Shown: positions 21,260 through 30,204 of the stretch, piece by piece
Layout: each line of letters starts with the position of its first letter
How positions within the stretch are numbered: the first letter of the stretch is position 1
NCBI RefSeq assembly: GCF_014352855.1
Contig: NZ_CP060697.1
Coordinates: 1,178,001 to 1,242,000, forward strand
Source: Sphingomonas sabuli
GTDB lineage: Bacteria > Pseudomonadota > Alphaproteobacteria > Sphingomonadales > Sphingomonadaceae
Reading direction: 5' to 3'
DNA: 64,000 nucleotides
Translations under genes and position numbers: made by a program
The notes under the pieces: model-generated
Told to the model about the DNA's origin: nothing
What the model saw: only the letters and a program-made list of their open reading frames with translations
The model's database searches: none

Positions 21260-21799
21260 TCAGCCTCCAACGGTTTCGATGGTCAAATTGCCATTGGTGA
21301 AAACGCACACTTCCGCGGCGATCGCCATCGCCCGCTCGGCCAGTTTCTGCGGGTCCTGTTCGTAATCGGACAGCGCGCGGGCCGCGGCGAGCGCATAATT
21401 GCCGCCCGAACCGATCGCGGCAATCCCGCCTTCGGGTTCCAGCACGTCGCCGTTGCCGGTCAGGATGAGCAGCGAATCCTTGTCCGCGACGATCATCATT
21501 GCTTCGAGGTTGCGCAGATATTTGTCGGTGCGCCAGTCCTTGGCCAGTTCGACGGCAGCGCGCATCAACTGCCCGTTATACTGCTCCAGCTTCTTTTCCA
21601 GCCGCTCGAACAGGGTGAAGGCGTCCGCGGTCGCGCCGGCGAAGCCGCCGATGACCGCGCCGCCGGCACCCAGCCGCCGGACCTTCTTCGCGTTCGGCTT
21701 GATCACCGTATTGCCCAGGCTGACCTGGCCGTCGCCGGCGATGACGGTCTTGCCGTCCTTCTTCACGCCAAGAATCGTGGTGCCGTGATACTGTTCCAA
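21260..21799 (-). CDS. hslV: ATP-dependent protease peptidase subunit HslV, TTG start
   Basis: HslV is the threonine peptidase of the HslVU (proteasome-like) protease. After the initiator the sequence is [28 protein letters not shown]; the catalytic threonine is the first T of GTTILGV, exposed after processing. The TTG at 21799 is chosen because AGGAG lies six bases upstream and the longer frame lacks any family homology. The protein is 179 residues, normal length. The flavoprotein gene starts 27 bases downstream, splitting hslV from hslU. Confidence 0.95.
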   Translation of the reverse strand: MEQYHGTTILGVKKDGKTVIAGDGQVSLGNTVIKPNAKKVRRLGAGGAVIGGFAGATADAFTLFERLEKKLEQYNGQLMRAAVELAKDWRTDKYLRNLEAMMIVADKDSLLILTGNGDVLEPEGGIAAIGSGGNYALAAARALSDYEQDPQKLAERAMAIAAEVCVFTNGNLTIETVGG

Positions 21800-21854
21800 A
21801 TGCCGCTCCTTCGACCGGGATTTGGGTAAGCGCCCGCCGGCTTGCAAGCGCGGC

Positions 21855-22613
21855 CTAGCCGCCGAGGGCGAAGGCCAGCCCTTCGTCGACGATCGCGCGG
21901 CTGATCTGGTGGCCGCCGTCGAACGGCCGGAAACGGACGTCGGCGCCCGCCTGGCGAAGCAGCCCCGCAATCCCTTCCGCTTGAGCAAAGAGCAGCACAT
22001 CGTCCTTGCGGCCGTGGGCAACGAACAGCCGCTGGCGCGTGTCAGTGCGGTCGGGAAAGACGAAGAAGCCGGGCGACAGCGCGATCACTCCGCGAAACAG
22101 GCCGGCGTTCGCCATGCCCAGCGACAGCGCATAGGTCGCGCCATCGGAAAAGCCGCCGATCACGATGCGCCGGGGATCGACCGGAACGCGCTGGAACAGG
22201 GTCCGCAACACGGCATCGGTGCGCCGAACATCGGGGCCGAAGTCGGCCCGTGGCACCCGGTCCGGCGACCGGCCGACCCGTTCGATGAGGTCCCATGTCC
22301 GGCCGCTGGACTGGAGCGAGAGCAGCAGGACCTTGTGCCGGTCCGCAGCTTCCTCAAGCGGCTGCAGCATGTTGGCGGCCGAACCGCCCGCTCCGTGCAT
22401 CACGACCAGCAGCGGCATCGGCGCGGCGATGCCGGCCGGCCGGTAGGCGATTGCTCCATGGTCCAGCGCCGTCCTTCCGGCGGGCAGAGCATCGACGGCC
22501 GCGGCAACCGGCCGGGCGGCCAATCTCGCGGAGTTGGTCCGGGCCTCGGCCGGTGCGGACATCCACGCCGCGGCAAGGGCAGCCAATGCGAGCCCTGCCT
22601 TCGACCTTCGCAC
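21855..22613 (-). CDS. Secreted alpha/beta hydrolase (phospholipase/carboxylesterase or PHB-depolymerase-like)
   Basis: A 252-residue protein with a signal peptide ([21 protein letters not shown]). It has the oxyanion motif [13 protein letters not shown], nucleophile GGFSDGA, an aspartate in AHGRKDDVL and histidine in FDGGHQI, the pattern of the YpfH/Esterase_phd group. The GTG at 22613 is preferred: it follows AAGGAG by ten bases and lies one base after the stop of the phospholipase D gene, implying translational coupling. Confidence 0.8.
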   Translation of the reverse strand: MRRSKAGLALAALAAAWMSAPAEARTNSARLAARPVAAAVDALPAGRTALDHGAIAYRPAGIAAPMPLLVVMHGAGGSAANMLQPLEEAADRHKVLLLSLQSSGRTWDLIERVGRSPDRVPRADFGPDVRRTDAVLRTLFQRVPVDPRRIVIGGFSDGATYALSLGMANAGLFRGVIALSPGFFVFPDRTDTRQRLFVAHGRKDDVLLFAQAEGIAGLLRQAGADVRFRPFDGGHQISRAIVDEGLAFALGG

Positions 22614-22614
22614 C

Positions 22615-24081
22615 TCAGCCGCGCTCCTTGCGGCCGCCAAAGCGTCGCGCGCCCGTCTTCAGGTGCGACCACAGGGACCGGTCGGTAAAGCCCTCGAACA
22701 TCATCTCGCTGCTTTCGGGATCGAGCAATTCGGTGTCGGCGATGAATTTGGCCGTGCCGTCGAGCTTTTCGAACTCCAGCAGCTTGAGCGTCTTGCCTTC
22801 CCCGCGAAGCGCCTCGATAGTTTCGACCAGCGACCCGTTGCGGGCGAAGGTCGCCTCCACTTCGGCATCTTCGACGCCAAGATGTTCAGCCATCAGGCTG
22901 GTCCGCAAGGCGGCAATCCGCTTCCGGTCGGCGCTCGCATCGCTGGCGTCGAGCGCAAGGTCGCATTCCGTGTCGAGGCCCAACGAGCGGTTGTTCATGT
23001 TCGCCGACCCGACCTTCAGGATGCGGTCGTCGACGATCATGATCTTGGCGTGGACGTAGATGTCCGTCCCGCCCTTCGTCACCGGCGTATAGATGCGGAA
23101 CCGGTTGTCGGGATCGGAGTGGCCGATGACCGCGCCAAGCCGGGCGCGGGTGGAATCCATCGCCACCTGTTCCAGCCAGCCGTCGGCATGCACCGGGTTG
23201 ACCAGCACGAATTCGAACGTGTCATTGTCCATGATTTTGGCGCGAACGGCGGCGGCGATCTTGGGCGATGCGAAATACTGGCTTTCCGCGTAGATGAACC
23301 GCTCCGCGCCGGCGATCAGGTCGAGAAACAGCGCCTCGATCTCGCGCACTTCCTCATTGTCCTTGTAGCAGGGGTTGGTGCGCGCGACGGCCAGCTCGAC
23401 GTCCTCGAACCAGGATTCGATCGTGTCCGGCCACAGCGGCCGGGTCTCGCCGGGGACAGGCAATTGCTGGCCGGTCGCCACTTGCCAGCGCCGCCGGGCA
23501 AGATCGCCAAGCGCCCCCGCCACCGGTCCCTGGACGACCATCGTCGCATCGTGCCACGGACCGTACGGCTTGCCGTTCGGCCGCATGCGCCCCGGGTCGT
23601 CGTCGGCATGGTCCCGCCGGTCCCAGCGGTCGGCGGTCATGTCGATCCCGCCGCAGACCGCGAAGCTGTCGTCGATCACGACGATCTTCTGGTGATGGCT
23701 GCACCCGGACGGATGCGCGCCGTCGAGCTTGAAGCGGATGTTCTTGCGCAAGGCCAGCCGCGCGATCCACAGCATCGCCGACCCGCGAAACAGCGTTTTC
23801 AAAGCGCCGAAATCCCATTTGAGGATGCGGATATCGACATCCGGTTTCGACTTGGCCAGCCGCAGCAGGAACGCGCCCAACGTCTCGTCCGCCTCGCCCC
23901 CGTCGTCCCGGTCGAGCGCGATACGCGGGTCGAAGTCCCAGCCGATGATCAGGATCTGCTCCTTCGCCTGCAGCATCGCCTGGCGAACGGTCCGGTAATA
24001 ATCGCAGGCGTCGATAATCACGGCCGCTTTCGCCGCGCGCTCGACGCGCCAGCAATTTTCCCCCGGCCTGAAAACGCTCAT
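22615..24081 (-). CDS. Phospholipase D family protein (cardiolipin-synthase-like)
   Basis: A 488-residue protein with two HxKxxxxD motifs, the first HHQKIVVID (His130, Lys132, Asp137) and the second VHAKIMIVD in the C-terminal half, each followed by GG/GSAN as expected. These enzymes hydrolyse or transfer phosphatidyl groups through a phosphohistidine intermediate. There is no clear signal peptide or membrane anchor, unlike typical cardiolipin synthases, so a soluble PLD role is equally possible. It forms an operon with the hydrolase gene downstream. Confidence 0.87.
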   Translation of the reverse strand: MSVFRPGENCWRVERAAKAAVIIDACDYYRTVRQAMLQAKEQILIIGWDFDPRIALDRDDGGEADETLGAFLLRLAKSKPDVDIRILKWDFGALKTLFRGSAMLWIARLALRKNIRFKLDGAHPSGCSHHQKIVVIDDSFAVCGGIDMTADRWDRRDHADDDPGRMRPNGKPYGPWHDATMVVQGPVAGALGDLARRRWQVATGQQLPVPGETRPLWPDTIESWFEDVELAVARTNPCYKDNEEVREIEALFLDLIAGAERFIYAESQYFASPKIAAAVRAKIMDNDTFEFVLVNPVHADGWLEQVAMDSTRARLGAVIGHSDPDNRFRIYTPVTKGGTDIYVHAKIMIVDDRILKVGSANMNNRSLGLDTECDLALDASDASADRKRIAALRTSLMAEHLGVEDAEVEATFARNGSLVETIEALRGEGKTLKLLEFEKLDGTAKFIADTELLDPESSEMMFEGFTDRSLWSHLKTGARRFGGRKERG

Positions 24082-24120
24082 GCGCCTTAAAGCCGGAATT
24101 GGACCGATCGTTCCTTGGGC

Positions 24121-24555
24121 TTAACGTTCGACGCCCTTGACCTTCCCCCAGGTGCGCGCGGCGGTGTAGCCAAGGTAGCCGGTACCGAAGAGCGCGTAGA
24201 GTTCTTCGGGGATGCCCCGCAGGTATGACGTCATGCCGTCGGCGACCTGCCGGGCGAGGTCTGGCTGGATCGCGGCCATCAGGCCGAGCGGGATCGCCCA
24301 CAGGATCAGCGCATACATCATATACAGGAAACTCGGCCGCGCCCGGCGCGTCCAGATATCGTTCCGGGCGTCCCGAGCCGCCACGGCGCGCAATTCCGCC
24401 TCGAGCGACGGCCACTCTTCCCCGTCCCGCAGCTTGAGCAGCGCCAGCTTCGCCTTGTCCCGCGCCCGCGGGTCGGCGACGGTCGCATCGAGCAGGCGCA
24501 CCAGCGGTCCGGTCACCGGGTCGGGACTGAAGAGCTGGCCGAATTCCGCGCGCAT
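24121..24555 (-). CDS. Phage-type holin (3TM holin family)
   Basis: A 144-residue protein with a basic/acidic N-terminal half and two strong hydrophobic segments (MYALILWAIPLGLMAAI and an EELYALFGTGYLGYTAAR region), matching the pattern of phage 3TM holins that permeabilise the inner membrane for endolysin release. It starts four bases after the GH108 endolysin gene ends, the usual lysis-cassette order. The ATG at 24555 is used because upstream residues overlap the endolysin gene. Confidence 0.72.
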   Translation of the reverse strand: MRAEFGQLFSPDPVTGPLVRLLDATVADPRARDKAKLALLKLRDGEEWPSLEAELRAVAARDARNDIWTRRARPSFLYMMYALILWAIPLGLMAAIQPDLARQVADGMTSYLRGIPEELYALFGTGYLGYTAARTWGKVKGVER

Positions 24556-24559
24556 TGGC

Positions 24560-25099
24560 CTAACCGATGCGGTTCGCAAGCCAGCCGTAGAGGAAAGCCT
24601 CGTTGGCCGGCCGCCGTTCGGCCAGGCGGATGTAGCGTTCACCCTGCAGCGCATCGAGCGACTTCAGCAGCACGCTTTCGCCGCCGTTGCCGCGAACCTT
24701 GAGGAAGCGGTCGAGCGCGGCCAGCGTTGCCGGGCCGATCCGGCCGTCGGGGACAAGGTCGGGATAGTCGCGCCGCTCGCGATTCAGCGCCGACAGCGCG
24801 CGCTGCAGGAACGTCGCCGCAACCGCGGGACCCATGTTGACGCCGGTGTCGAACAGCTCCGCGGCAATGGTTGCGCAGCGGCGGGCCACCTCGTCGAACC
24901 GCGGGCGATGCCAGTACAGCCGTTTGTAGATCGCGGTCGCCTCGTCGCGCGGCAGGTTGCGCATCGCGCCGGCAAAGCCATGAGCCCGGGCCACCGCCTC
25001 GGTGATCCCATATTTGGTCGCGCCGCCGCGATCGCTTGGGTGATTGATATAGCCACCCTCGCGCTCGATCAGCGCCTCGATCATTTCGTCGATGTCCAT
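24560..25099 (-). CDS. GH108 family N-acetylmuramidase (endolysin / secretion activator type)
   Basis: A 179-residue protein starting after GGAGAGG. The catalytic motif EREGGY (residues about 12-17) with NHPSDRGGATKYGIT following is the GH108 signature, and a C-terminal peptidoglycan-binding domain 3 begins near DGRIGPATLAALD. It cleaves the glycan strands of peptidoglycan. There is no signal peptide, so release would need the adjacent holin. The pair looks like a phage lysis module without other phage genes nearby. Confidence 0.85.
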   Translation of the reverse strand: MDIDEMIEALIEREGGYINHPSDRGGATKYGITEAVARAHGFAGAMRNLPRDEATAIYKRLYWHRPRFDEVARRCATIAAELFDTGVNMGPAVAATFLQRALSALNRERRDYPDLVPDGRIGPATLAALDRFLKVRGNGGESVLLKSLDALQGERYIRLAERRPANEAFLYGWLANRIG

Positions 25100-25180
25100 C
25101 GAACCTCTCCCGATTGCCGAGTCGAGAGAGGTTTGAACCAAATAGGTTATTTTAGGAAAGCGGTTTTTTGCCCCGCAGGC

Positions 25181-26476
25181 CTAATCCATCGAGGCCATCT
25201 GCCGTGCCGGACCGAACATCTGGTCCATCGCCTGCGCGTCGAAGCCATAGGGGTCGCCGCGGAACACCACGCCATTCCCCTTCGGCGCGACGGTCATGTA
25301 GGTCATGAACACCGGCACCGGTCGCGGCACTTCGAAGCGCTGTTCGTTGACGACGCCATTGCCCGGCACGCCGCCGAACAGCCAGGTCGCGAACCGCTTG
25401 TAATCCTCCAGCCGGACGCACCCGTTGCTGACCCACCGGTCGCTGGCGGAAAACAGTTCCTTGTGCGGCGTGTCGTGCAGATAGATGCCGTAATCGTTGG
25501 GCATCTCGAACTTCATTTCGCCCATCGAATTCCACGGCCCCGGCTTCTGCCGGACGCGGATGGTCGGCTGCTTCTGGCCGGACGCGATCGCCTTCCAGTT
25601 GACCGCCTTCGGATCCATCAGCGTAGCGTTGTTGCCCCAGTCGGACAGCACTTCGTAATGATAGTTCTTAAGGTAGGAGAGCCCCTCCTTGCCGATCCGC
25701 TTGGCGGTCAGCGAACGGACCAGCTCGGGCGGCACGTTCCAGTATGGGTTGGCCAACGCATCGCGCAAAAGCACCGCCATCATCGGCGTCTTGGTCTTGG
25801 GCGACCCGACCACCGCGCGCATGCCGTCGGCCACTCGGTCGCGGTCGAACAGATACACTTCGGCGGCGCCGGAATCGACCACCACGTACCGGTCGAACTT
25901 GCCGGTCTTGGGCAGCCGGAAGGCGCGTTCCATGTTGATCGCGATGCGGCGGATGTAATGGTCCGCGCCGCGGTTGAGGGAGCTGATCGTGTCGCGCCCG
26001 GCAATGCCGTCGGCGGCGCCCAGCCCGTGCACCCGCTGATACGCGGAGACGATGTTGACGACCTCGTCGTTATAGCCGCCGGCCGGCGACAGGCCGAGGC
26101 GCGTGCGCAGCACTTCGACGCGGCGGCCGCTCATGCCCTTCTTCAGAGTGGGACCCACCGGCACCTTGACCTGCGGCAGGCGGCCCCAGCTCGCCTGATA
26201 GGCGCGCAGCCCGTTGGCGAGGTCGGCGAACATCCGGCTGGGCGCTTCACGCGTACCCCAATCGAAGCCGATCGTACGCAGCAGCCAGTTGGTCGGCCGC
26301 TGGCGCCGTTGCGCGACCGTGCTGAGGTCGGGATCGACGTAGACGAAGTCGATGCCCTGGCGGACGTTGCGCGGCACCGCGATCGGCTCGTCGCCGCGCG
26401 GAAAGGCCTGCGCGTAAGCCGCATCGGCGGACATGGCGAGCGCCGCGGCGCTGAGGATGAGGGCGAGAGCTTTCAT
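25181..26476 (-). CDS. L,D-transpeptidase (YkuD/YcbB type) with peptidoglycan-binding domain
   Basis: A 431-residue periplasmic protein with signal peptide (MKALALILSAAALAMSADAAYA). The middle contains a peptidoglycan-binding domain (MSGRRVEVLRTRLGL) and the YkuD catalytic region has HDTPHK and SNGCVRLEDY, where the cysteine is the nucleophile. L,D-transpeptidases make 3-3 crosslinks in peptidoglycan or attach proteins to it. Domain order (large N-terminal part, PG-binding, catalytic) resembles YcbB/LdtD. The ATG at 26476 starts the signal peptide. Confidence 0.9.
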   Translation of the reverse strand: MKALALILSAAALAMSADAAYAQAFPRGDEPIAVPRNVRQGIDFVYVDPDLSTVAQRRQRPTNWLLRTIGFDWGTREAPSRMFADLANGLRAYQASWGRLPQVKVPVGPTLKKGMSGRRVEVLRTRLGLSPAGGYNDEVVNIVSAYQRVHGLGAADGIAGRDTISSLNRGADHYIRRIAINMERAFRLPKTGKFDRYVVVDSGAAEVYLFDRDRVADGMRAVVGSPKTKTPMMAVLLRDALANPYWNVPPELVRSLTAKRIGKEGLSYLKNYHYEVLSDWGNNATLMDPKAVNWKAIASGQKQPTIRVRQKPGPWNSMGEMKFEMPNDYGIYLHDTPHKELFSASDRWVSNGCVRLEDYKRFATWLFGGVPGNGVVNEQRFEVPRPVPVFMTYMTVAPKGNGVVFRGDPYGFDAQAMDQMFGPARQMASMD

Positions 26477-26717
26477 AGGTTCATGCGCCGGTCGCCCGGC
26501 ACTCCAGATTTCGACGGATATCCAACGTCGCAGGCGTACATTGGTTCGCTTTGCGGAACGCTGAATGCGGTGTTTGGCCGGCAGCAAGGGCAAAGCGGGG
26601 CGGATTAGGCGCGGATTTGACCGAAAGTGTGGCTTTCAGGCGATTGCGCGCCGCGCGAAGTGCGTCATTATCCGCGGCGGTGCGCCGCCCTGCGGCGCTG
26701 TGGAGGGATTTCGACCA

Positions 26718-28541
26718 ATGCTAAGCCGTATCGCCCTGCGCGCGCTGATGGGCGCGTCTTTTGCCGCCATCGCGGTTACTGCAACGCCCGCTTCGGCGCA
26801 GCGCGTCGACAGCATCACCGCCTTTGGCGACAGCTATGCCGACGATGGCAACCTGTTCCAGATCATCGGCTTCAATCCGGCGCCGCAGGTCTACCCGACC
26901 GGCCGCTTCTCGGGCGGCACCAACTACATCGACACGCTGGGCCAGATCCTCAACGTGCCGATCTACAATTTCGCCATCGGCGGCGCGAACAGCGACAACA
27001 CCAACGTCAACGGCCCGGGCATTCCCGGCTTCGCGACCGAATGGAACGCCTATCTCGCGGGCGGCGGCGGCCCCTTCCCGACGGTCGACGGCACGTTCGA
27101 CGCCAACGACCTCGTGACGTTCAGCATCGGCGGCAACGACGCGCGCTTCTACCAGCGCAACGGCGGCACGCTCGCCGGCGTGCCGACTGCGGTCGCCGGG
27201 TCGGTGGCCTATGCGACCGCGGGCATCGACGCCCTCGTTGATGCCGGGGCGCAGAACATCAGCTTCCTCGCCGGCAACACCGCCATCCTTCCGGAAATCG
27301 CCGGCGATCCCGCGGCACAGGCGGTTCGCAACGCCTATTCGACGTCGTTCAACACGGCGATGCAAAGCGTGCTGGCCGGTTATGCCGCCAATGGCGTGAC
27401 CGTTCACTACCTCGACCTCAGCCTGGTCGGCGAACAGATAGCGGCCAACCCGCAGGCGTTCGGCCTGTCCAGTGCCGGCGCCTGCGCGCCCGCGCCGCAG
27501 TGTATCGGCAATACCGCCTACACCAACCAATTCCTGTTCTACGTCGATAACCTGCACCTGACGTCGGCGGGCTTCGCCATTGTCGCGCAATATATCGACG
27601 CGCAGCTGACCGCGCCGCTGGTCCTCCAGGCGCCCAGCGACCTCGCGCTCGATACCGCCGAACAGTTCGGCCGCACCATGTCGCTGCGCACCGACCTTGG
27701 CGGGCGCTCCGGCGGGCCGGGCGTCCGCGCCTTCATCATGGGCGACGGCTTCTCCCGCAAGGTCGGCGCGTCGATGACCAACGACCAGTTCCGGCTGTCC
27801 GGTGCGGGCGTTACCGCCGGCGTCGAACTGGGTCTTGCCGCCGGCGTCGTCGGCATCGCCGGCAATTACACGCGGCCCAAGGCCCGCTTCGGCAACGAGG
27901 CGCTGAAGACCGACGGCGACAGCTACCAGATCGGGGCCTACGGCGGCGCCAACTTCGGGCCGCTGTTCGCGCAGGCGCACGTCGGTTACGGCAGCGACAA
28001 ATATGACATTACCCGGCGCGGCGTGGCCGTGCCGATGGACGCCGATCCGGACGGCAGCCACATCGTCGCCGGCGCCAAGGCAGGGTATCTGATGCCGATG
28101 GGCATCGTCACGCTCGGCCCCGTCGTCTCGCTCGATTACGCCCGCGCGAAGATCGACGGCTACACCGAAACCGGCGATCCGGCGCTGACGCTCAATGTCG
28201 CCGACCAGTCGTTCAAGTCGCTGACCGGCGGCCTTGGCGTCGAATTGCGCAGCACCGCTGCAGTCGCCGGAACCGGCTTCCGCCCCTACGGCTCGCTGAT
28301 GGCGCAAAAGGACCTGTCGGGCGACAGCCGCACGCTGTTCTACTCGCAGACGGCTTCCCCGGTGATCGTCAACCGCTTCGATTATCCGGAACGCTCGAAG
28401 GACGTGTACGCCCGGCTCACCGCCGGTCTCGAAGCCTCCGTGCTTGGCGCCGTCAGCGTCCAGGCCGCGGCGTCGACCACGTTCGGCCGCGACGACGGCA
28501 ATGCGGTGTCCGGCCACGTCGGGCTGGGCTTCGGCTTCTGA
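26718..28541 (+). CDS. GDSL esterase autotransporter
   Basis: A 607-residue outer-membrane protein. A signal peptide ends at ASAQ; the SGNH esterase domain has FGDSYADDGN (Ser39), the block III FSIGGNDARFY and the late DNLHLTSAG with the catalytic Asp and His. The last 270 residues form an autotransporter beta-barrel ending in FGF (GHVGLGFGF), the usual outer-membrane C-terminus. It resembles EstA-type esterases displayed on the cell surface. GGAGGG precedes the ATG by eight bases. Confidence 0.92.
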   Translation: MLSRIALRALMGASFAAIAVTATPASAQRVDSITAFGDSYADDGNLFQIIGFNPAPQVYPTGRFSGGTNYIDTLGQILNVPIYNFAIGGANSDNTNVNGPGIPGFATEWNAYLAGGGGPFPTVDGTFDANDLVTFSIGGNDARFYQRNGGTLAGVPTAVAGSVAYATAGIDALVDAGAQNISFLAGNTAILPEIAGDPAAQAVRNAYSTSFNTAMQSVLAGYAANGVTVHYLDLSLVGEQIAANPQAFGLSSAGACAPAPQCIGNTAYTNQFLFYVDNLHLTSAGFAIVAQYIDAQLTAPLVLQAPSDLALDTAEQFGRTMSLRTDLGGRSGGPGVRAFIMGDGFSRKVGASMTNDQFRLSGAGVTAGVELGLAAGVVGIAGNYTRPKARFGNEALKTDGDSYQIGAYGGANFGPLFAQAHVGYGSDKYDITRRGVAVPMDADPDGSHIVAGAKAGYLMPMGIVTLGPVVSLDYARAKIDGYTETGDPALTLNVADQSFKSLTGGLGVELRSTAAVAGTGFRPYGSLMAQKDLSGDSRTLFYSQTASPVIVNRFDYPERSKDVYARLTAGLEASVLGAVSVQAAASTTFGRDDGNAVSGHVGLGFGF

Positions 28542-28548
28542 TCAGGCA

Positions 28549-28574
28549 GGCGCCGGGCCGCAAGGGCCGGCGCC
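28549..28574. terminator. Bidirectional terminator hairpin between convergent genes
   Basis: GGCGCCGG and CCGGCGCC arms enclose a GCC-GCAA-GGG centre, directly after the autotransporter stop and before the S10 gene stop. No long T tract is seen on either side, so termination strength is uncertain. Confidence 0.55.
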
Positions 28575-28589
28575 TCGCACCGTTTCCTC

Positions 28590-30101
28590 TCAGCGCGAAC
28601 GGATGAACTGGCGCAGGTCGGCCGACAGCTTGCGCCGGTCTTCGTCGCGCACGTACATCATGTGCCCCGCGTGATAGTAATGAAACTCCACCCGGTCTTG
28701 CGGAATGCCGGTTCGGGACAGCGCATATTCCGCGGCGAAGAATGGCGTGGCGAAATCGTAATACCCCTGCCCGACGAACACCCGCAGGCCTGAATTTTCC
28801 CGCATCGCCTTACCGATGTAAGGCGCGACCGTCAGGTAGGCGTTGCTGTCGCGACCGCCGATGCGCCAGTCCCACTCCGCCCCGATGCCGGAGATCGACT
28901 GATATTCGCGGCTTGTTCGAAACCCGAGGCCTTCGCGCTCCCACTGGTTGACCGCCGCCGTGTACCCCGCGTCGATGCCATAGAAGCTGGGATCGTTGTC
29001 CGGGCTTTCCCCGGCGCTGTCATAGTCGCGGCCGGTATAGCGCGCATCCAGCCGCCCGACGGTCAGCCCGCGGTCGCGCAGCAGCTGCTTGTAGAACCGG
29101 TCGGGCGTCACGCGCAGGTCCGCCTGCTCGAGATAGGTTTCGCTTAGGCCGGTAAAACGCGCCAGCTGAGTGCGCACCGAGGCGCGTTCCTCCGGCGGCA
29201 GCTTCTGCCCCTTCAGCAGCGCCGCCGCGTAAGCACCGGTGGCGAACTGCCGCGCTTCCTCGACGAATGCCTCGACCGACGGCGCGCTGGCCTTGCCGTG
29301 GTACAGCGCGGTCGCGGCCATGGACGGCAGGTTGGTGATATAGCCAAGCTCGTTGCCCGGCGTGTCGGCGCCCGCGGCAAAGTCGAGCACGGTGGAAATG
29401 AGGAGGATGCCGTTCAGCGCGACGTCGTTGTACGTCGTCGCTTCCAGCTCGTTCACCACCGCGGCCGAGCGCGTCGTCCCGTAGCTTTCGCCGCCCAAAT
29501 ATTTGGGGCTGTTCCAGCGCCCGTTGTCGGCGATCCAGCGGCGGATCACTTCCGCGACCGCCTTGGCGTCGGCGGTGACGCCGTAAAATTCCTTGCCCTC
29601 GGTCTTCCCGATCAGGTGTGAAAAGCCGGTGCCGGGCGGGTCGATGAATACCAGGTCGGTGACGTCGAGCAGGCTGTCGGGGTTGTCGAGGATCGGATAG
29701 GGCGGCGCGCCGTCGTCACGCGCGTCGGACGGGATCGCGACGCGCTTTGGTCCGAACGCGCCCATCATCAGCCATACCGATCCTGAGCCCGGCCCGCCGT
29801 TGAACAGGAAGGTCACCGGCCGCGCCGTGTCGCGCGGATCCTTGACGTAGGACGTGGTGACGATCGCCGCCTTCTGCGTGCCGTCCTCGGCGGCGATGAT
29901 CGTCTCGCCGATAGTCGCGGTATAGCGCATCCGCTGCCCGCCGAACGTGCCGCTGTGCCGGGTCGTCACGACTTGCGGGACGACCGTCGCGACCGGCGGG
30001 TCGGCCGGCTTCGCGTCGGCCTTGGCCGGGGCAGGCGCTTCCTGCGCCATGGCCGGGACGGCAGCCGCCCCCAGCAGCAATGCAAACACGGCAAGTTTCA
30101 T
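28590..30101 (-). CDS. Secreted S10 family serine carboxypeptidase (second copy)
   Basis: A 503-residue protein with signal peptide (MKLAVFALLLGAAAVPAMAQ) and a proline/alanine-rich linker. Motifs are FNGGPGSGSVW, nucleophile GGESYGTTRS, an aspartate in GQGYYDFATPFF and histidine in YHAGHMMYV. It is a paralogue of the 5031-6626 gene with the same pattern. The ATG at 30101 follows GGGGAGGA. It lies immediately downstream of the RTX cluster on the same strand. Confidence 0.9.
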   Translation of the reverse strand: MKLAVFALLLGAAAVPAMAQEAPAPAKADAKPADPPVATVVPQVVTTRHSGTFGGQRMRYTATIGETIIAAEDGTQKAAIVTTSYVKDPRDTARPVTFLFNGGPGSGSVWLMMGAFGPKRVAIPSDARDDGAPPYPILDNPDSLLDVTDLVFIDPPGTGFSHLIGKTEGKEFYGVTADAKAVAEVIRRWIADNGRWNSPKYLGGESYGTTRSAAVVNELEATTYNDVALNGILLISTVLDFAAGADTPGNELGYITNLPSMAATALYHGKASAPSVEAFVEEARQFATGAYAAALLKGQKLPPEERASVRTQLARFTGLSETYLEQADLRVTPDRFYKQLLRDRGLTVGRLDARYTGRDYDSAGESPDNDPSFYGIDAGYTAAVNQWEREGLGFRTSREYQSISGIGAEWDWRIGGRDSNAYLTVAPYIGKAMRENSGLRVFVGQGYYDFATPFFAAEYALSRTGIPQDRVEFHYYHAGHMMYVRDEDRRKLSADLRQFIRSR

Positions 30102-30204
30102 CGGCTGTCCTCCCCCTCGGATCACCGACGGACTGAAGCCGCGACGGGGCCGGGACGCAACCCGGTAATCGGCGAACGGGCCAGCGGCCCGCCCGCTGCC
30201 AGCG

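Noticed and set aside
24121..25099. Complete prophage
   Set aside because: Only the holin and endolysin are phage-like; no integrase, capsid, tail or terminase genes are next to them.
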